A DNA stretch of 64,000 bases from Tsuneonella amylolytica (lineage in GTDB: Bacteria > Pseudomonadota > Alphaproteobacteria > Sphingomonadales > Sphingomonadaceae): assembly GCF_003626915.1 (NCBI RefSeq), contig NZ_CP032570.1, positions 1,674,001 to 1,738,000 of the forward strand, given 5' to 3'. The notes beneath the pieces were generated by a model, which was given only the letters and a program-made list of their open reading frames with translations, searched no databases and was not told the origin of the DNA. The position numbers were made by a program, and so were the translations under genes. Positions within the stretch are counted from its first letter, which is position 1, and each line of letters begins with the position of its first letter. Below are positions 27,811-40,151 of the stretch, in pieces.

Positions 27811-28630
27811 CGCAGGGCCTTTCGGTAGATCTTCTCGGTTCGCACGAACTCGGTGAACAGGTCGGCATGGGCGGAGAAGCGCAGGCTCTCCTTCGATCCG
27901 ATGCCGAGGAAACCGCCGCGCGCAAGCGATTCGCCGAACAGGCCGACGACGCGGTCCTGCAGCTCGCGGTCGAAATAGATGAGGACGTTGCGGCACGACA
28001 CGAGGTGCATCTCGCCGAACGCGGCGTCGGTCACCAGGCTGTGGTCGGAGAACACCGTCCGTTCGCGCAGCGACTTGTCGAACACCGCGCGGCCGTAGTC
28101 GGCGGTGTACCAGTCCGACAGCGAGGAACGGCCGCCCGCCAACCGGTGGTTCTCGGTAAACAGGCGGATGCGGTCGAGCGGATAGACGCCGGCCTGCGCC
28201 GCCCTGAGCGCGGCCGGGTTGATGTCGGTCGCGTAGAAAATCGTGCGGTCGGCGAGCCCTTCCTCGGCGAACAGGATCGCCAGCGAGTAGAGCTCTTCGC
28301 CCGCGCTGCAGCCCGCCACCCAGACCTTGAGCGAGGGATAGGTTCTGAGGTGGGGCACGACCTTTTCCCGCAGCGCGCGGAAGTAGGACGGGTCGCGGAA
28401 CATCTCGCTGACCTGTACGGTGAGGAAATCGAGCAGGCGGGGCAGCAGCGTCTCGTCGCGGAGAACCGCCTCCTGGATCGCGGAGATCGTGCCGTATCCC
28501 AGCTGCGCGCGGGCCTGCAGCAGCCGCCGCTTGATGGAGGCGCGGGCGTAGTGGCGAAAATCGTAGTGATAGTGATGAAACACGGCGTCCAGCAGCAGCT
28601 GGATTTCGACGTCCTCGACGCTTTGCGCCA

Positions 28631-28631
<1 letters not shown>
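27807..28631 (-). CDS. cheR: CheR-type protein-glutamate methyltransferase
   Basis: A 274-aa SAM-dependent methyltransferase. The N-terminal CheR_N helical domain (about 1-75, DFRHYARASIKRRLLQAR) is followed by the SAM-binding motif VWVAGCSAGEELYSLAILF and FGEMHLVSCRNVLIYFDREL. The start ATG at 28631-28629 gives a TGATG overlap with the hybrid kinase; an ATG five codons upstream (MDAAV) is also possible. Its substrate here is unknown, since no methyl-accepting protein is encoded nearby. Confidence 0.92.
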
Positions 28632-32137
<3,506 letters not shown>

Positions 32138-32236
32138 AGGGACGGGGACCGTCGCCAAGCAACCTCAATCGGCCCGCGGCTGCGCAAGCGACCGGTGTTC
32201 AACGGCGCTGTGCCGGTCTAGGGGCCGCGCGCGCTT

Positions 32237-33355
32237 ATGCCGTCCACCTTCCACGAAACCGATCTCGCTCGCCTCGAACGCCGCGGGCGCAGGCGCACCC
32301 TGGCGTTGGCCGAGGGTGTCGACTTCTCGTCGAACGACTACCTCGCGCTCGCCGGATCGCCCGAACTGCGTCAGGCGGCGCAGGACGCCTTGCGGCGCGG
32401 GGTTCCGCTGGGCTCCGGCGGATCGCGCCTCCTGCGCGGCAATCACGCCGAGCACGAGGCGCTGGAGGATGCCGCAGCCCGGCTGTTCGGGTCGGCCGGC
32501 GCGTTGTGGGCCGGATCCGGTTATTCGGCCAACAGCATGCTGCTGGCCGCGCTGCCGCAGCCGGGCGACCTCGTCGCTTACGACGCGATGGTTCACGCCA
32601 GCGCGCACGAGGGCATGCGCCTGTCGCGCGCCGAATGCCGCGCCTTCGCACACAACGACCCCAGCGCGGCCGCCGACACCATCGGCGCATGGCGGGCAGA
32701 GGGCGGGCGGGGGACGCCCTGGATCGCGTTCGAAACGCTTTACAGCATGGACGGCGACACCGCCCCGGTCGCGGAATTCGCGGCGCTTGCCGAGCGCGAG
32801 GGCGCGATGCTGCTGGTGGACGAGGCGCACGCGGTCGGCGTCTGCGGACCCGGCGGCAGGGGGCTCGCGGCCGATCTTCACGGGCGCGCCGACACCATCG
32901 TGCTGGCGACCTGCGGCAAGGCGCTGGGGTGCGAGGGCGCGCTGGTTCTCGGCCCACGACTCTACCGCGACTTCCTCGTCAATCGGGGGCGGGGCTTCAT
33001 CTTCTCGACCGCGCCGTCTCCGTTGATTGCGGCAACCCTGCGCGCCTCGCTGGCAATCGCGGCGCAGGCGGACGACCGGCGCGAGCGGCTGCGCGCGCTC
33101 GTCCGCCATGCCGCCGGCGTCCTCGAACCGCTGGGGATCGAGCCGAGCGGGTCGCACATCCAGCCCATCGTCATCGGCGACGATCTCCGCACGATGGAGA
33201 TCGCAGGGCTCTTGCAGGCACGCGGGTTCGACGTGCGCGGCATCCGCCCGCCGACCGTCCCGGAAGGCACGGCGCGGCTGCGCGTCTCGATCACGCTCAA
33301 CGTCGGCGAAAGCGACATCGACGACCTCGCCCAGGCATTGAAGGACATCCTGTGA
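32237..33355 (+). CDS. bioF: 8-amino-7-oxononanoate synthase
   Basis: PLP enzyme condensing pimeloyl thioester with alanine in biotin synthesis. The 372-aa protein has the family motifs [58 protein letters not shown] and the PLP-lysine region [18 protein letters not shown] (Lys about 228). It starts a bioF-bioD-bioA run with 4-nt overlaps between each pair. Related alpha-oxoamine synthases are excluded by the neighbours. Confidence 0.95.
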   Translation: MPSTFHETDLARLERRGRRRTLALAEGVDFSSNDYLALAGSPELRQAAQDALRRGVPLGSGGSRLLRGNHAEHEALEDAAARLFGSAGALWAGSGYSANSMLLAALPQPGDLVAYDAMVHASAHEGMRLSRAECRAFAHNDPSAAADTIGAWRAEGGRGTPWIAFETLYSMDGDTAPVAEFAALAEREGAMLLVDEAHAVGVCGPGGRGLAADLHGRADTIVLATCGKALGCEGALVLGPRLYRDFLVNRGRGFIFSTAPSPLIAATLRASLAIAAQADDRRERLRALVRHAAGVLEPLGIEPSGSHIQPIVIGDDLRTMEIAGLLQARGFDVRGIRPPTVPEGTARLRVSITLNVGESDIDDLAQALKDIL

Positions 33356-33975
33356 CACGACCCATCGTGGTGACCGGAACCGATACCGACATCGGCAAGA
33401 CCGTGTTCGCCGCCGGCCTCGCGGCCTTGCTCGGCGCGCACTACTGGAAGCCTGTGCAGGCCGGGCTGGCGGATGGCAGCGACAGCGCGCGGGTGGCCGC
33501 GCTCGGCCTGCCGCCGGAAAAGGTCCTGCCCGAGGCATACCGCCTCACCACCCCTTGCTCGCCCCACCGGGCTGCCGAGATCGACGGCATTGCCATCGAT
33601 CCCCGTGCGCTCGCGCTGCCGCGGGTTGATGGTCCGCTGGTGGTGGAGGGGGCGGGCGGCGCGCTGGTCCCGGTGACGCGCGGCCTTCTCTACGCCGACC
33701 TGTTCGCGCGCTGGGAGGCCCCGGTCGTCGTCGTCGCGGCGACTGCGCTCGGCACGATCAACCACAGCCTGCTGACGATCGAGGCCTTGCGTGCGCGCGG
33801 CGTGTCCATCCTCGGCATCGCCTTCGTGGGCGATGCGGATCCGGACAACGAGGCGACCATCTGCGCCATCGGCCAAGTGGCGCGTCTCGGCCGTCTCCCC
33901 TGGCTCGATCCGCTCGATGCCGACACGCTGGCCGCCGCCTTCGCCAACGCATTCGATCCGGGGCACTTCGCATGA
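33352..33975 (+). CDS. bioD: ATP-dependent dethiobiotin synthetase
   Basis: Closes the ureido ring of dethiobiotin from DAPA, CO2 and ATP. The 207-aa P-loop protein begins [20 protein letters not shown], the characteristic BioD Walker A, and continues with [18 protein letters not shown] and [20 protein letters not shown]. The GTG start at 33352 overlaps the bioF stop (GTGA), and the stop overlaps bioA (ATGA). Length is near the family norm. Confidence 0.94.
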   Translation: MTRPIVVTGTDTDIGKTVFAAGLAALLGAHYWKPVQAGLADGSDSARVAALGLPPEKVLPEAYRLTTPCSPHRAAEIDGIAIDPRALALPRVDGPLVVEGAGGALVPVTRGLLYADLFARWEAPVVVVAATALGTINHSLLTIEALRARGVSILGIAFVGDADPDNEATICAIGQVARLGRLPWLDPLDADTLAAAFANAFDPGHFA

Positions 33976-35222
33976 CCGGCTCGCCCATCTGGCATCCCTT
34001 CACGCAGCACGGCCTCGGCGAGCCCATCCCTGAGGTGGCGCGGGCCGAGGGCTCGCTGCTCCATCTCGCCTTGGGCGAAACGGTGATCGACGGCATTTCG
34101 TCGTGGTGGGTGACGACGCACGGCCATGCCCACCCGCGCATCGCCGAAGCCATCGCCCGGCAGGCGGGAGAGCTCGACCAGATCATCTTCGCCGGCTGGA
34201 CCCACGAGCCGGCCGAACGGCTGGCTGGGGGCCTGCGCCGGATCATGCCCGCGAACCTCACCCGCGTGTTCTTTTCCGATTCCGGATCGACCAGCGTCGA
34301 GGTCGCGCTGAAGATGGCACTCGGATACTGGCTGAACCGGGGCGAGGACCGCCACCGGATCGTGGTGATGGACGGTGGCTATCATGGCGATACCATCGGG
34401 GCGATGTCGGTCGGCGCGCGCGGTGCCTTCAACCGCGCCTACGAACCGCTGCTGTTCGATGTCGTGTCGATCCCCTTTCCGCGCAGCCACGCCCGGCAGG
34501 CTACGCTCGACGCACTGGATACGGCCTGCCGCGAAGGGGCCGCCGCCTTCATCGTCGAGCCGCTAATACTCGGCGCGGGGGGCATGCTGGTTTACGACGC
34601 GCAGACCCTGGCCGAAATGCGCCGCATCTGCGCCGCCCACGGCACGCTGTTCATCGCCGACGAGGTGATGACCGGGTGGGGCCGGACGGGAACGCTCCTC
34701 GCGTGCGAACAGGCGGGGATCGAACCCGACATCCTGTGTCTGTCGAAGGGGCTCACCGGCGGGGCCATCCCGCTCGCGGTGACGATGGCGAGCGAACCCG
34801 TCTACGAGGCGCACTTCAGCCCCGATCGCGGGCGGATGTTCTTCCATTCGTCGAGCTACACCGCCAACCCGATCGCCTGCGCGGCGGCCAATGCGAACCT
34901 CGCGATCTGGCGCGAGGAGCCGGTGATGGACCGGATCGCGGCGCTGGCCGAGCGGCAGGCGCGGCACCTCGCGCGGGTCGCCGGGCACCCGCTCGCGCGC
35001 AACCCCCGTGCGCTCGGCACGATCGCGGCGTTCGATGTCGGCGATGCGGAAGGGTACCTGTCGGACCTCGCGCCCCGGATGCTCGCGATGTTCCGCGAAC
35101 GCGGCGTGCTGCTGCGCCCGCTGGGCAACACGATCTACGTCATGCCGCCCTACTGCACGACCGGGGAGCAGCTCGGTTCTATCTACGATGCGATCGAGGA
35201 CGTTCTCGAAACGCTGGCCTGA
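33972..35222 (+). CDS. bioA: Adenosylmethionine-8-amino-7-oxononanoate aminotransferase
   Basis: Class III aminotransferase converting KAPA to DAPA with SAM as amino donor. The 416-aa protein shows [62 protein letters not shown] and the Schiff-base segment [15 protein letters not shown] (Lys about 259). WHPFTQ and SSWWV are BioA-specific. bioB is not in the window, so the biotin pathway is split. Confidence 0.96.
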   Translation: MTGSPIWHPFTQHGLGEPIPEVARAEGSLLHLALGETVIDGISSWWVTTHGHAHPRIAEAIARQAGELDQIIFAGWTHEPAERLAGGLRRIMPANLTRVFFSDSGSTSVEVALKMALGYWLNRGEDRHRIVVMDGGYHGDTIGAMSVGARGAFNRAYEPLLFDVVSIPFPRSHARQATLDALDTACREGAAAFIVEPLILGAGGMLVYDAQTLAEMRRICAAHGTLFIADEVMTGWGRTGTLLACEQAGIEPDILCLSKGLTGGAIPLAVTMASEPVYEAHFSPDRGRMFFHSSSYTANPIACAAANANLAIWREEPVMDRIAALAERQARHLARVAGHPLARNPRALGTIAAFDVGDAEGYLSDLAPRMLAMFRERGVLLRPLGNTIYVMPPYCTTGEQLGSIYDAIEDVLETLA

Positions 35223-35228
35223 GCCGGC

Positions 35229-36083
35229 TCAGCCGACCGCCATGTTGTCGATCAGCCGCGTTCCGCCGATACGCGCGGCCACCAGCAGGCGGGCGGGGTC
35301 GGCTCCGAGAGTGTCGAGCGGCTCGAGCGAGGCCGCATCGGCCAGTTCGGCGTAATCGACGCTGTCGAACCCGGCCTGGAGCAGGTGCGCCTCCAGCGCC
35401 GCCAGCGTCGGGGCGACGGCACTGCCGCCTTCCACCGCCGCGATCGCCTCGCGCATGGCCATCGGCAGCGCGGCGGCCTGCGCGCGCTGTTCGGGCGAGA
35501 GATACCGGTTGCGGCTCGACAGGGCGAGCCCGTCGCTTTCGCGCACGGTCGGCACGCCGAGAATCGCACCCGCATGCGGCTGCATAAGGTCGAGATCGCG
35601 CGCCATGCGGCGGATGACCGCAAGCTGCTGCCAGTCCTTTTCGCCGAACAGCGCCGTGTCGGGGCGGACCTGATTGAACAGCTTGCACACCACGGTCGCC
35701 ACGCCGTCGAAATGGCCCGGCCGCGCCGCGCCGCACAGGCCATCGCTCACGCCCGCGACGGATACGTTGGTGGCGAACCCGTCGGGGTACATCGCCACGG
35801 GCACCGGCGCCCACAGCAGCTCCACCCCCTCGGCCTCGAGCAGGCGGCAGTCTTCTTCGAACGTGCGGGGATAGGCATCGAGATCCTCGCCGGGACCGAA
35901 CTGCTTCGGGTTGACGAAGATCGACACGGCCACCGCGTCCGCATGGCGCCGCGCCTCGCGCACCAGCGTCAGGTGCCCTTCGTGCAGCGCGCCCATCGTG
36001 GGCACCAGCGCGAGCCTGCGTCCGCCCGTGCGCAGGCCGTCCACCGCGCTTCTCAACACTTCCAGCGTGTTTGCGATTTGCAC
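35229..36083 (-). CDS. panC: Pantothenate synthetase
   Basis: Joins pantoate and beta-alanine at the expense of ATP in coenzyme A synthesis. The 284-aa protein contains LALVPTMGALHEGHLTLVRE, SIFVNPKQFGPGEDLDAYPR, PDTALFGEKDWQQLAVIRRM and VRESDGLALSSRNRYL, the full set of nucleotide and pantoate motifs. The GTG at 36083-36081 gives VQIANTLEVLR, a normal N-terminus; no ATG is suitably placed. It is convergent with bioA and divergent from mipZ. Confidence 0.95.
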   Translation of the reverse strand: MQIANTLEVLRSAVDGLRTGGRRLALVPTMGALHEGHLTLVREARRHADAVAVSIFVNPKQFGPGEDLDAYPRTFEEDCRLLEAEGVELLWAPVPVAMYPDGFATNVSVAGVSDGLCGAARPGHFDGVATVVCKLFNQVRPDTALFGEKDWQQLAVIRRMARDLDLMQPHAGAILGVPTVRESDGLALSSRNRYLSPEQRAQAAALPMAMREAIAAVEGGSAVAPTLAALEAHLLQAGFDSVDYAELADAASLEPLDTLGADPARLLVAARIGGTRLIDNMAVG

Positions 36084-36146
36084 GCCCTGCCGCCTCTCGA
36101 TTATCCTGTCCGCAATCGCCCTAGACGGGCCAAACCGGGATTGCAC

Positions 36147-36968
36147 GTGACCAAAACCGCCCGCTGCCAAGCGCATCGCATCGTCTTCGCCAACGAGAAG
36201 GGCGGGACCGGCAAGTCGACCACTGCGGTCCATATCGCCGTCGCGCTCGCCTATCGCGGCGCCCGCGTCGCCGCCATCGACCTCGATCCGCGCCAGCGCA
36301 CGCTCTACCGCTATCTGGAAAACCGTGCCGAGACCGCCGCCCGCCGCGGCATCGAACTCCCGACCGCTCGGTTCGAGGTGTTCGAAGGCGGTACGCCCGA
36401 AGAACTGGAAGCCACCGTCGCCACGCTGGCGGAAGGCTGCGACTTCGTCGTGTTCGACACGCCGGGCCGCGACGATCCGCTGGCCCGCCATGCCGCAACC
36501 GAGGCGGATACGCTCGTGACCCCGCTCAACGACAGCTTCGTCGATTTCGACCTCATCGGGCAGGTCGACGCCGAAACCTTCAAGGTCCGCAAGCTGTCGT
36601 TTTATGCCGAGCTTATCTGGGAAGCACGGCTGAAGCGCGGCCGCAGCCAGATCGAACAGAACCGCCGCGAGATGGACTGGGTCGTCGTGCGCAACCGCAC
36701 CGGCCACGTCGAGGCGCGCAACATGGCGCGCATCGAACAGGCGCTGAAGGAACTGTCGAAGCGGGTGGGTTTCCGCGTCGCGCACGGCCTGTCCGAACGC
36801 GTGATCTACCGCGAACTGTTTCCCAGCGGCCTCACCCTGCTCGACAAGGGGCATCTGGGCGAACTCGGTACCAGCCACCTCGTCGCGCGGCAGGAACTGC
36901 GGGCGCTGGTTGCCGCGCTCAACCTGCCGGTGGCAAAGCCGAAGGAAGCCGAACTGGCGCTCGCCTGA
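36147..36968 (+). CDS. mipZ: Division-plane positioning ATPase MipZ
   Basis: ParA-like ATPase that forms a polar gradient and blocks FtsZ assembly away from midcell in alphaproteobacteria. The 273-aa protein has the deviant Walker A FANEKGGTGKSTTAVHIAVA, AAIDLDPRQRTLYRYLENRA, FVVFDTPGRDDPLARHAA and VVRNRTGHVEARNM. GTG 36147 is the only start placed before conserved sequence. parB is not nearby. A generic ParA is the alternative, but the sequence layout is that of MipZ. Confidence 0.92.
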   Translation: MTKTARCQAHRIVFANEKGGTGKSTTAVHIAVALAYRGARVAAIDLDPRQRTLYRYLENRAETAARRGIELPTARFEVFEGGTPEELEATVATLAEGCDFVVFDTPGRDDPLARHAATEADTLVTPLNDSFVDFDLIGQVDAETFKVRKLSFYAELIWEARLKRGRSQIEQNRREMDWVVVRNRTGHVEARNMARIEQALKELSKRVGFRVAHGLSERVIYRELFPSGLTLLDKGHLGELGTSHLVARQELRALVAALNLPVAKPKEAELALA

Positions 36969-37060
36969 CGGGCGCACACGTTAAATCCTGTCCTACACGC
37001 GCGGGGGCGTTTATGGCGCGGGAAGTGCCTGTTCGTTCCCCCCGCTTCCCCCCCTTCCAA

Positions 37061-37081
37061 TGCCACCGGCGGAAGGTGGCA
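37061..37081. other. Short hairpin between mipZ and the J-domain gene
   Basis: TGCCACC (37061-37067) and GGTGGCA (37075-37081) can form a 7-bp stem with a 7-nt loop. There is no T-tract, so it is not a clear terminator. The rest of the 232-bp gap holds no convincing gene. Confidence 0.35.
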
Positions 37082-37200
37082 CGAGCGACCGCCGTTTTGC
37101 GCGCAAATCGCGATATTGGCAGGAAAAAACCGGGCCCGGCGGTTTCGGAAGAAACCCACGATATGTGTGACAGCGCCGCTGTCCGGAAGGCGATGCTCGC

Positions 37201-37482
37201 ATGCTGAAACTGTTTGTCATCGCCGCCGTGATATCCCTTGGATGCCGCTGGATGCTCGGCGACTGGCCGTGGGCCTACCTGCAGGCGAAACCGACACGGG
37301 GCCGGGCCGTTCTGGATGCACGCAAGCTGCTCGGCGTGCGGCACGGGGCCTCGCGCGGCGAGATCGTCGATGCCCACCGGCGGCGCGTCGCGGCGGTGCA
37401 CCCCGACCGCGGCGGAACGAACGACCAGGTGCACGAGGCGAATGCCGCCCGCGACCTGCTGCTGGACGACCTGTCCGAATAA
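37201..37482 (+). CDS. Membrane-anchored J-domain protein, 93 aa
   Basis: A single N-terminal hydrophobic helix (LKLFVIAAVISLGCRWML) is followed by a C-terminal J-domain. ARKLLGVRHGASRGEIVDAH leads into the diagnostic HPD in VAAVHPDRGGTNDQVHEANA. The layout, TM plus terminal J-domain with no zinc finger or substrate domain, resembles TIM14/Pam18-like or DjlA-tail proteins, so it probably stimulates DnaK at the inner membrane. It lies 16 nt upstream of the phosphomannomutase gene. Confidence 0.85.
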   Translation: MLKLFVIAAVISLGCRWMLGDWPWAYLQAKPTRGRAVLDARKLLGVRHGASRGEIVDAHRRRVAAVHPDRGGTNDQVHEANAARDLLLDDLSE

Positions 37483-37498
37483 ACCTGAGGAGCCGATC

Positions 37499-38902
37499 TT
37501 GAGCCATACCTTCGATCCCACGACCTTGCGCGAATACGACATCCGCGGGGTGATCGGCGAAACCCTCGGACCCGACGACGCGCGCGCCATCGGGCGCGGC
37601 TTCGCCACCCTGTTGGCCGCTGCCGGGGGCCGGAAGGTTGCGGTGGGCTACGACGGGCGGATCAGCTCGCCGATGCTCGAGCATGCGCTGATCGAAGGGC
37701 TCACCGCCTCGGGCTGCGACGTCGTGCGGGTGGGCATGGGCCCGACCCCGATGCTCTATTATGCCGAGGCGTCAGCCGAAGATGTGCAGGGCGGCATTCA
37801 GATAACTGGCAGCCACAATCCCGCCAATTACAACGGCTTCAAAATGGTATTTATGGGCCGGCCGTTCTTCGGGGCGGACATCCAGCGGCTCGGCGAGATG
37901 GCCGAGAGCGGTGAATGGGCCGACGGTTCCGGCGAGGTCGAGAGCCGCGAGATCATGGGCGAGTACATCGAGCGACTGGTGGGCGGGCTCGGCGACGTCG
38001 GCCACGATCGGCTGTCCACTCTTCGGATCGGCTGGGACGCGGGCAACGGCGCCGCGGGCCCCGCGCTCGAGGCGCTGACCGCCCGGCTCCCGGGGGAACA
38101 CCATCTTCTCTTCACCGAAGTCGACGGGAATTTTCCCAACCATCATCCTGATCCCACTGTTCCGGAGAACCTCGAAGACTTGAGGCGGCTTGTCGCGGAC
38201 AAGAACCTCGACTTCGGAGTGGCTTTCGACGGCGACGGCGACCGGATCGGTGCCATCGACGGCGAAGGCCGCATCATCTGGGGGGATCAACTACTGATGA
38301 TCTACGCCGAAGACCTCCTGGGAAGACTACCTAGTGCAACGATCATCGCCGATGTGAAGGCGAGCCGCGCGCTGTTCGAACGGGTCGCCGAACTCGGCGG
38401 AAAGCCCCTGATGTGGAAGACCGGGCACAGTCTCATCAAATCCAAAATGAAGGAAGTTTCCTCGCCCTTGGCCGGGGAGATGAGCGGGCACGTGTTCTTC
38501 GCCGACGAATACTACGGCTTCGACGACGCGCTCTATGCCGCAGTCCGTCTGATCGCGGCCTCGGCGCGGCTAGGCAAATCGGTCACCGAACTGCGCAGCG
38601 CGATGCCCGATATGGTCAACACGCCGGAACTGCGCTTCCAGGTCGACGAAAGCCGCAAGTTCGCCGCCATCGAGGAAGTGAAGGCGCGCCTCGCCGGATC
38701 GGACCTCGAGGTCGACGGCACCGACGGGGTGCGGGTGACGACGCCCGACGGCTGGTGGTTGCTGCGCGCCTCGAACACGCAGGACGTCCTCGTCGCGCGG
38801 GCCGAAAGCGACAGCCAGGAAGGGCTCGACCGCCTGGTCGCGCAGATCGACGACCAGCTCGAGGCGAGCGGGCTGGAGCGGGGACCGCAAGCGGGGCACT
38901 GA
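37499..38902 (+). CDS. manB: Phosphomannomutase/phosphoglucomutase
   Basis: Alpha-D-phosphohexomutase (467 aa) supplying mannose-1-P or glucose-1-P for surface polysaccharide. It has LREYDIRGVIGETLGPDDAR at the N-terminus, the catalytic phosphoserine loop GGIQITGSHNPANYNGFKM, the metal loop VAFDGDGDRIGAIDGEG, the sugar loop SGHVFFADEYYGFDDALYAA, and a C-terminal phosphate-binding RASNTQDVLVARAE. TTG 37499 is preferred because a GAGGA motif lies about 8 nt upstream. Which hexose is preferred cannot be read. Confidence 0.92.
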   Translation: MSHTFDPTTLREYDIRGVIGETLGPDDARAIGRGFATLLAAAGGRKVAVGYDGRISSPMLEHALIEGLTASGCDVVRVGMGPTPMLYYAEASAEDVQGGIQITGSHNPANYNGFKMVFMGRPFFGADIQRLGEMAESGEWADGSGEVESREIMGEYIERLVGGLGDVGHDRLSTLRIGWDAGNGAAGPALEALTARLPGEHHLLFTEVDGNFPNHHPDPTVPENLEDLRRLVADKNLDFGVAFDGDGDRIGAIDGEGRIIWGDQLLMIYAEDLLGRLPSATIIADVKASRALFERVAELGGKPLMWKTGHSLIKSKMKEVSSPLAGEMSGHVFFADEYYGFDDALYAAVRLIAASARLGKSVTELRSAMPDMVNTPELRFQVDESRKFAAIEEVKARLAGSDLEVDGTDGVRVTTPDGWWLLRASNTQDVLVARAESDSQEGLDRLVAQIDDQLEASGLERGPQAGH

Positions 38903-38938
38903 ACGCGGTCGCCGGATGAATGATATTCGGCGAACACG

Positions 38939-38965
38939 AAAAAGGGGCCCGCAATCGCGGGCCCC
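38939..38965 (-). terminator. Rho-independent terminator of the BON-domain gene
   Basis: Perfect 9-bp inverted repeat GGGGCCCGC (38944-38952) and GCGGGCCCC (38957-38965) with a 4-nt loop. Five A residues (38939-38943) give a U-run on the minus-strand transcript, 22 nt after the BON gene stop. Confidence 0.8.
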
Positions 38966-38986
38966 TCATTGGTTCGATCCGATCGA

Positions 38987-39889
38987 TCAGACTTCGGTGG
39001 TACCGGTCGTGTCGTTGGTCAGCGTCCGGTCGGTCGATGTCCGATCGGTGCCGTTCCAGTCGTTCGAGTTGCGGTCTTGCACGCGCAAGTTGTTCTGCAC
39101 GTGCTTCACACCCGAAATGTCATGAACGACGTCTTCGGCCCGGCGCTTCGCCCCGCGATCGTCGACGGTCCCGTCGAGCGTGACTTCACCGCCGTTCACG
39201 GTCACCTGGATGTTACGGGCATCGAGATCCCAATCCTCGGTCAGGCAATCGCAGGCATCCTCGAGAATGCGCTCGTCCGACCGCGTGTAGCCCGAAGGGC
39301 CGTTGCCTCGATGATCCATCTTGCGGCGGCGCGCGGCATCCTCGTCACCGAACCAACTGGCGATCTCGTCACCGGCCCGCTCGAAGAATCCGCGGTCGCC
39401 GTCACCGCGATTTCCGGTGCGATCGTACGACCGGTTGCGGTCGTAGTCCGACGACGAACCGTAGCTCGAACCGTAGTCCGAACGCGTCCCGTAATTGCTG
39501 CGATCGCCGGAGAAATCGCGGCCGCCCTGGCTCTCACTGGTGTAGTAGCTCATGCCGTTGTCGTAGCGGTTGCCGCCGTAGTTGCCGCGGTCGCCGCCAC
39601 CGTAGCTGCGGTCGTACGAGCCGGACGCGCCCTGATTGTAGCTGCTCCGCGACGAGCCACGACCGTAGTCGTCGCTCGAATACGACGAACCAGAGGACTG
39701 CCGGCTGTCGCCGTACTGGCGATCATAGCGGCCGCTCTGAGACCAGTCGCCGTCCTGCGAATAGGAATTACCGTCGTCGAACTGCTCGGCCTGACGCGAT
39801 CCGTAGTAATCGGAGGTGTCCCGGTACTGGTTGCGATTGCGATTGCGGCCCTGCCGGTCGTACTGGTTGCTTCTATTGCGGTCATCCAT
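38987..39889 (-). CDS. BON-domain protein with long disordered Ser/Tyr/Gly/Asp/Arg region
   Basis: A 300-aa protein. Residues 1 to about 195 are low complexity, made of repeats such as DDRNRSNQYDRQGRNRNRNQ and SSDYDRNRSYDRTGNRGDGD. Then comes an SWFGDEDAARRR motif and a C-terminal BON domain (about 225-290: ITVNGGEVTLDGTVDDRGAK-like core ending in SGVKHVQNNLRV). BON domains bind lipid or help keep envelopes intact, often under stress. ATG 39889 has an AGGAG ribosome site (upstream caggagccaccac). No signal peptide is seen. A well-formed terminator follows. Confidence 0.85.
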   Translation of the reverse strand: MDDRNRSNQYDRQGRNRNRNQYRDTSDYYGSRQAEQFDDGNSYSQDGDWSQSGRYDRQYGDSRQSSGSSYSSDDYGRGSSRSSYNQGASGSYDRSYGGGDRGNYGGNRYDNGMSYYTSESQGGRDFSGDRSNYGTRSDYGSSYGSSSDYDRNRSYDRTGNRGDGDRGFFERAGDEIASWFGDEDAARRRKMDHRGNGPSGYTRSDERILEDACDCLTEDWDLDARNIQVTVNGGEVTLDGTVDDRGAKRRAEDVVHDISGVKHVQNNLRVQDRNSNDWNGTDRTSTDRTLTNDTTGTTEV

Positions 39890-39983
39890 GTGGTGGCTCC
39901 TGTCTTGTGAAAAGCTGCCGTTCCCATCGGCGGATCCGCTCGGCCGGCAGCATTGCCGGGATCGCGCCTCGTTACATGGGCTC

Positions 39984-40010
39984 AACGGACCGGCCGGACC
40001 TCCGGTTTCC
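39984..40010 (-). promoter_or_regulatory. Candidate EcfG-type stress promoter for the BON gene
   Basis: On the minus strand GGAAAC (40010-40005), a 17-nt spacer and CGTT (39987-39984), about 95 nt upstream of the BON start. The alphaproteobacterial general-stress sigma (EcfG) consensus is GGAAC-N16/17-CGTT, so this has one mismatch. Low-confidence prediction. The 262-bp divergent gap shows no other clear element. Confidence 0.35.
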
Positions 40011-40151
40011 CCGTTCATCGCAGGGCAATTTCGATTCGGCGCATTCACGGGCGGTACGTTTCCTATACAAAATCAAGAAGTTCACTGACGCCGCTCGTCA
40101 GGGCATTTCGGGCCGCTGGAGCTTTGCAACGTCTCGTGCTTTTCCCTTTCG

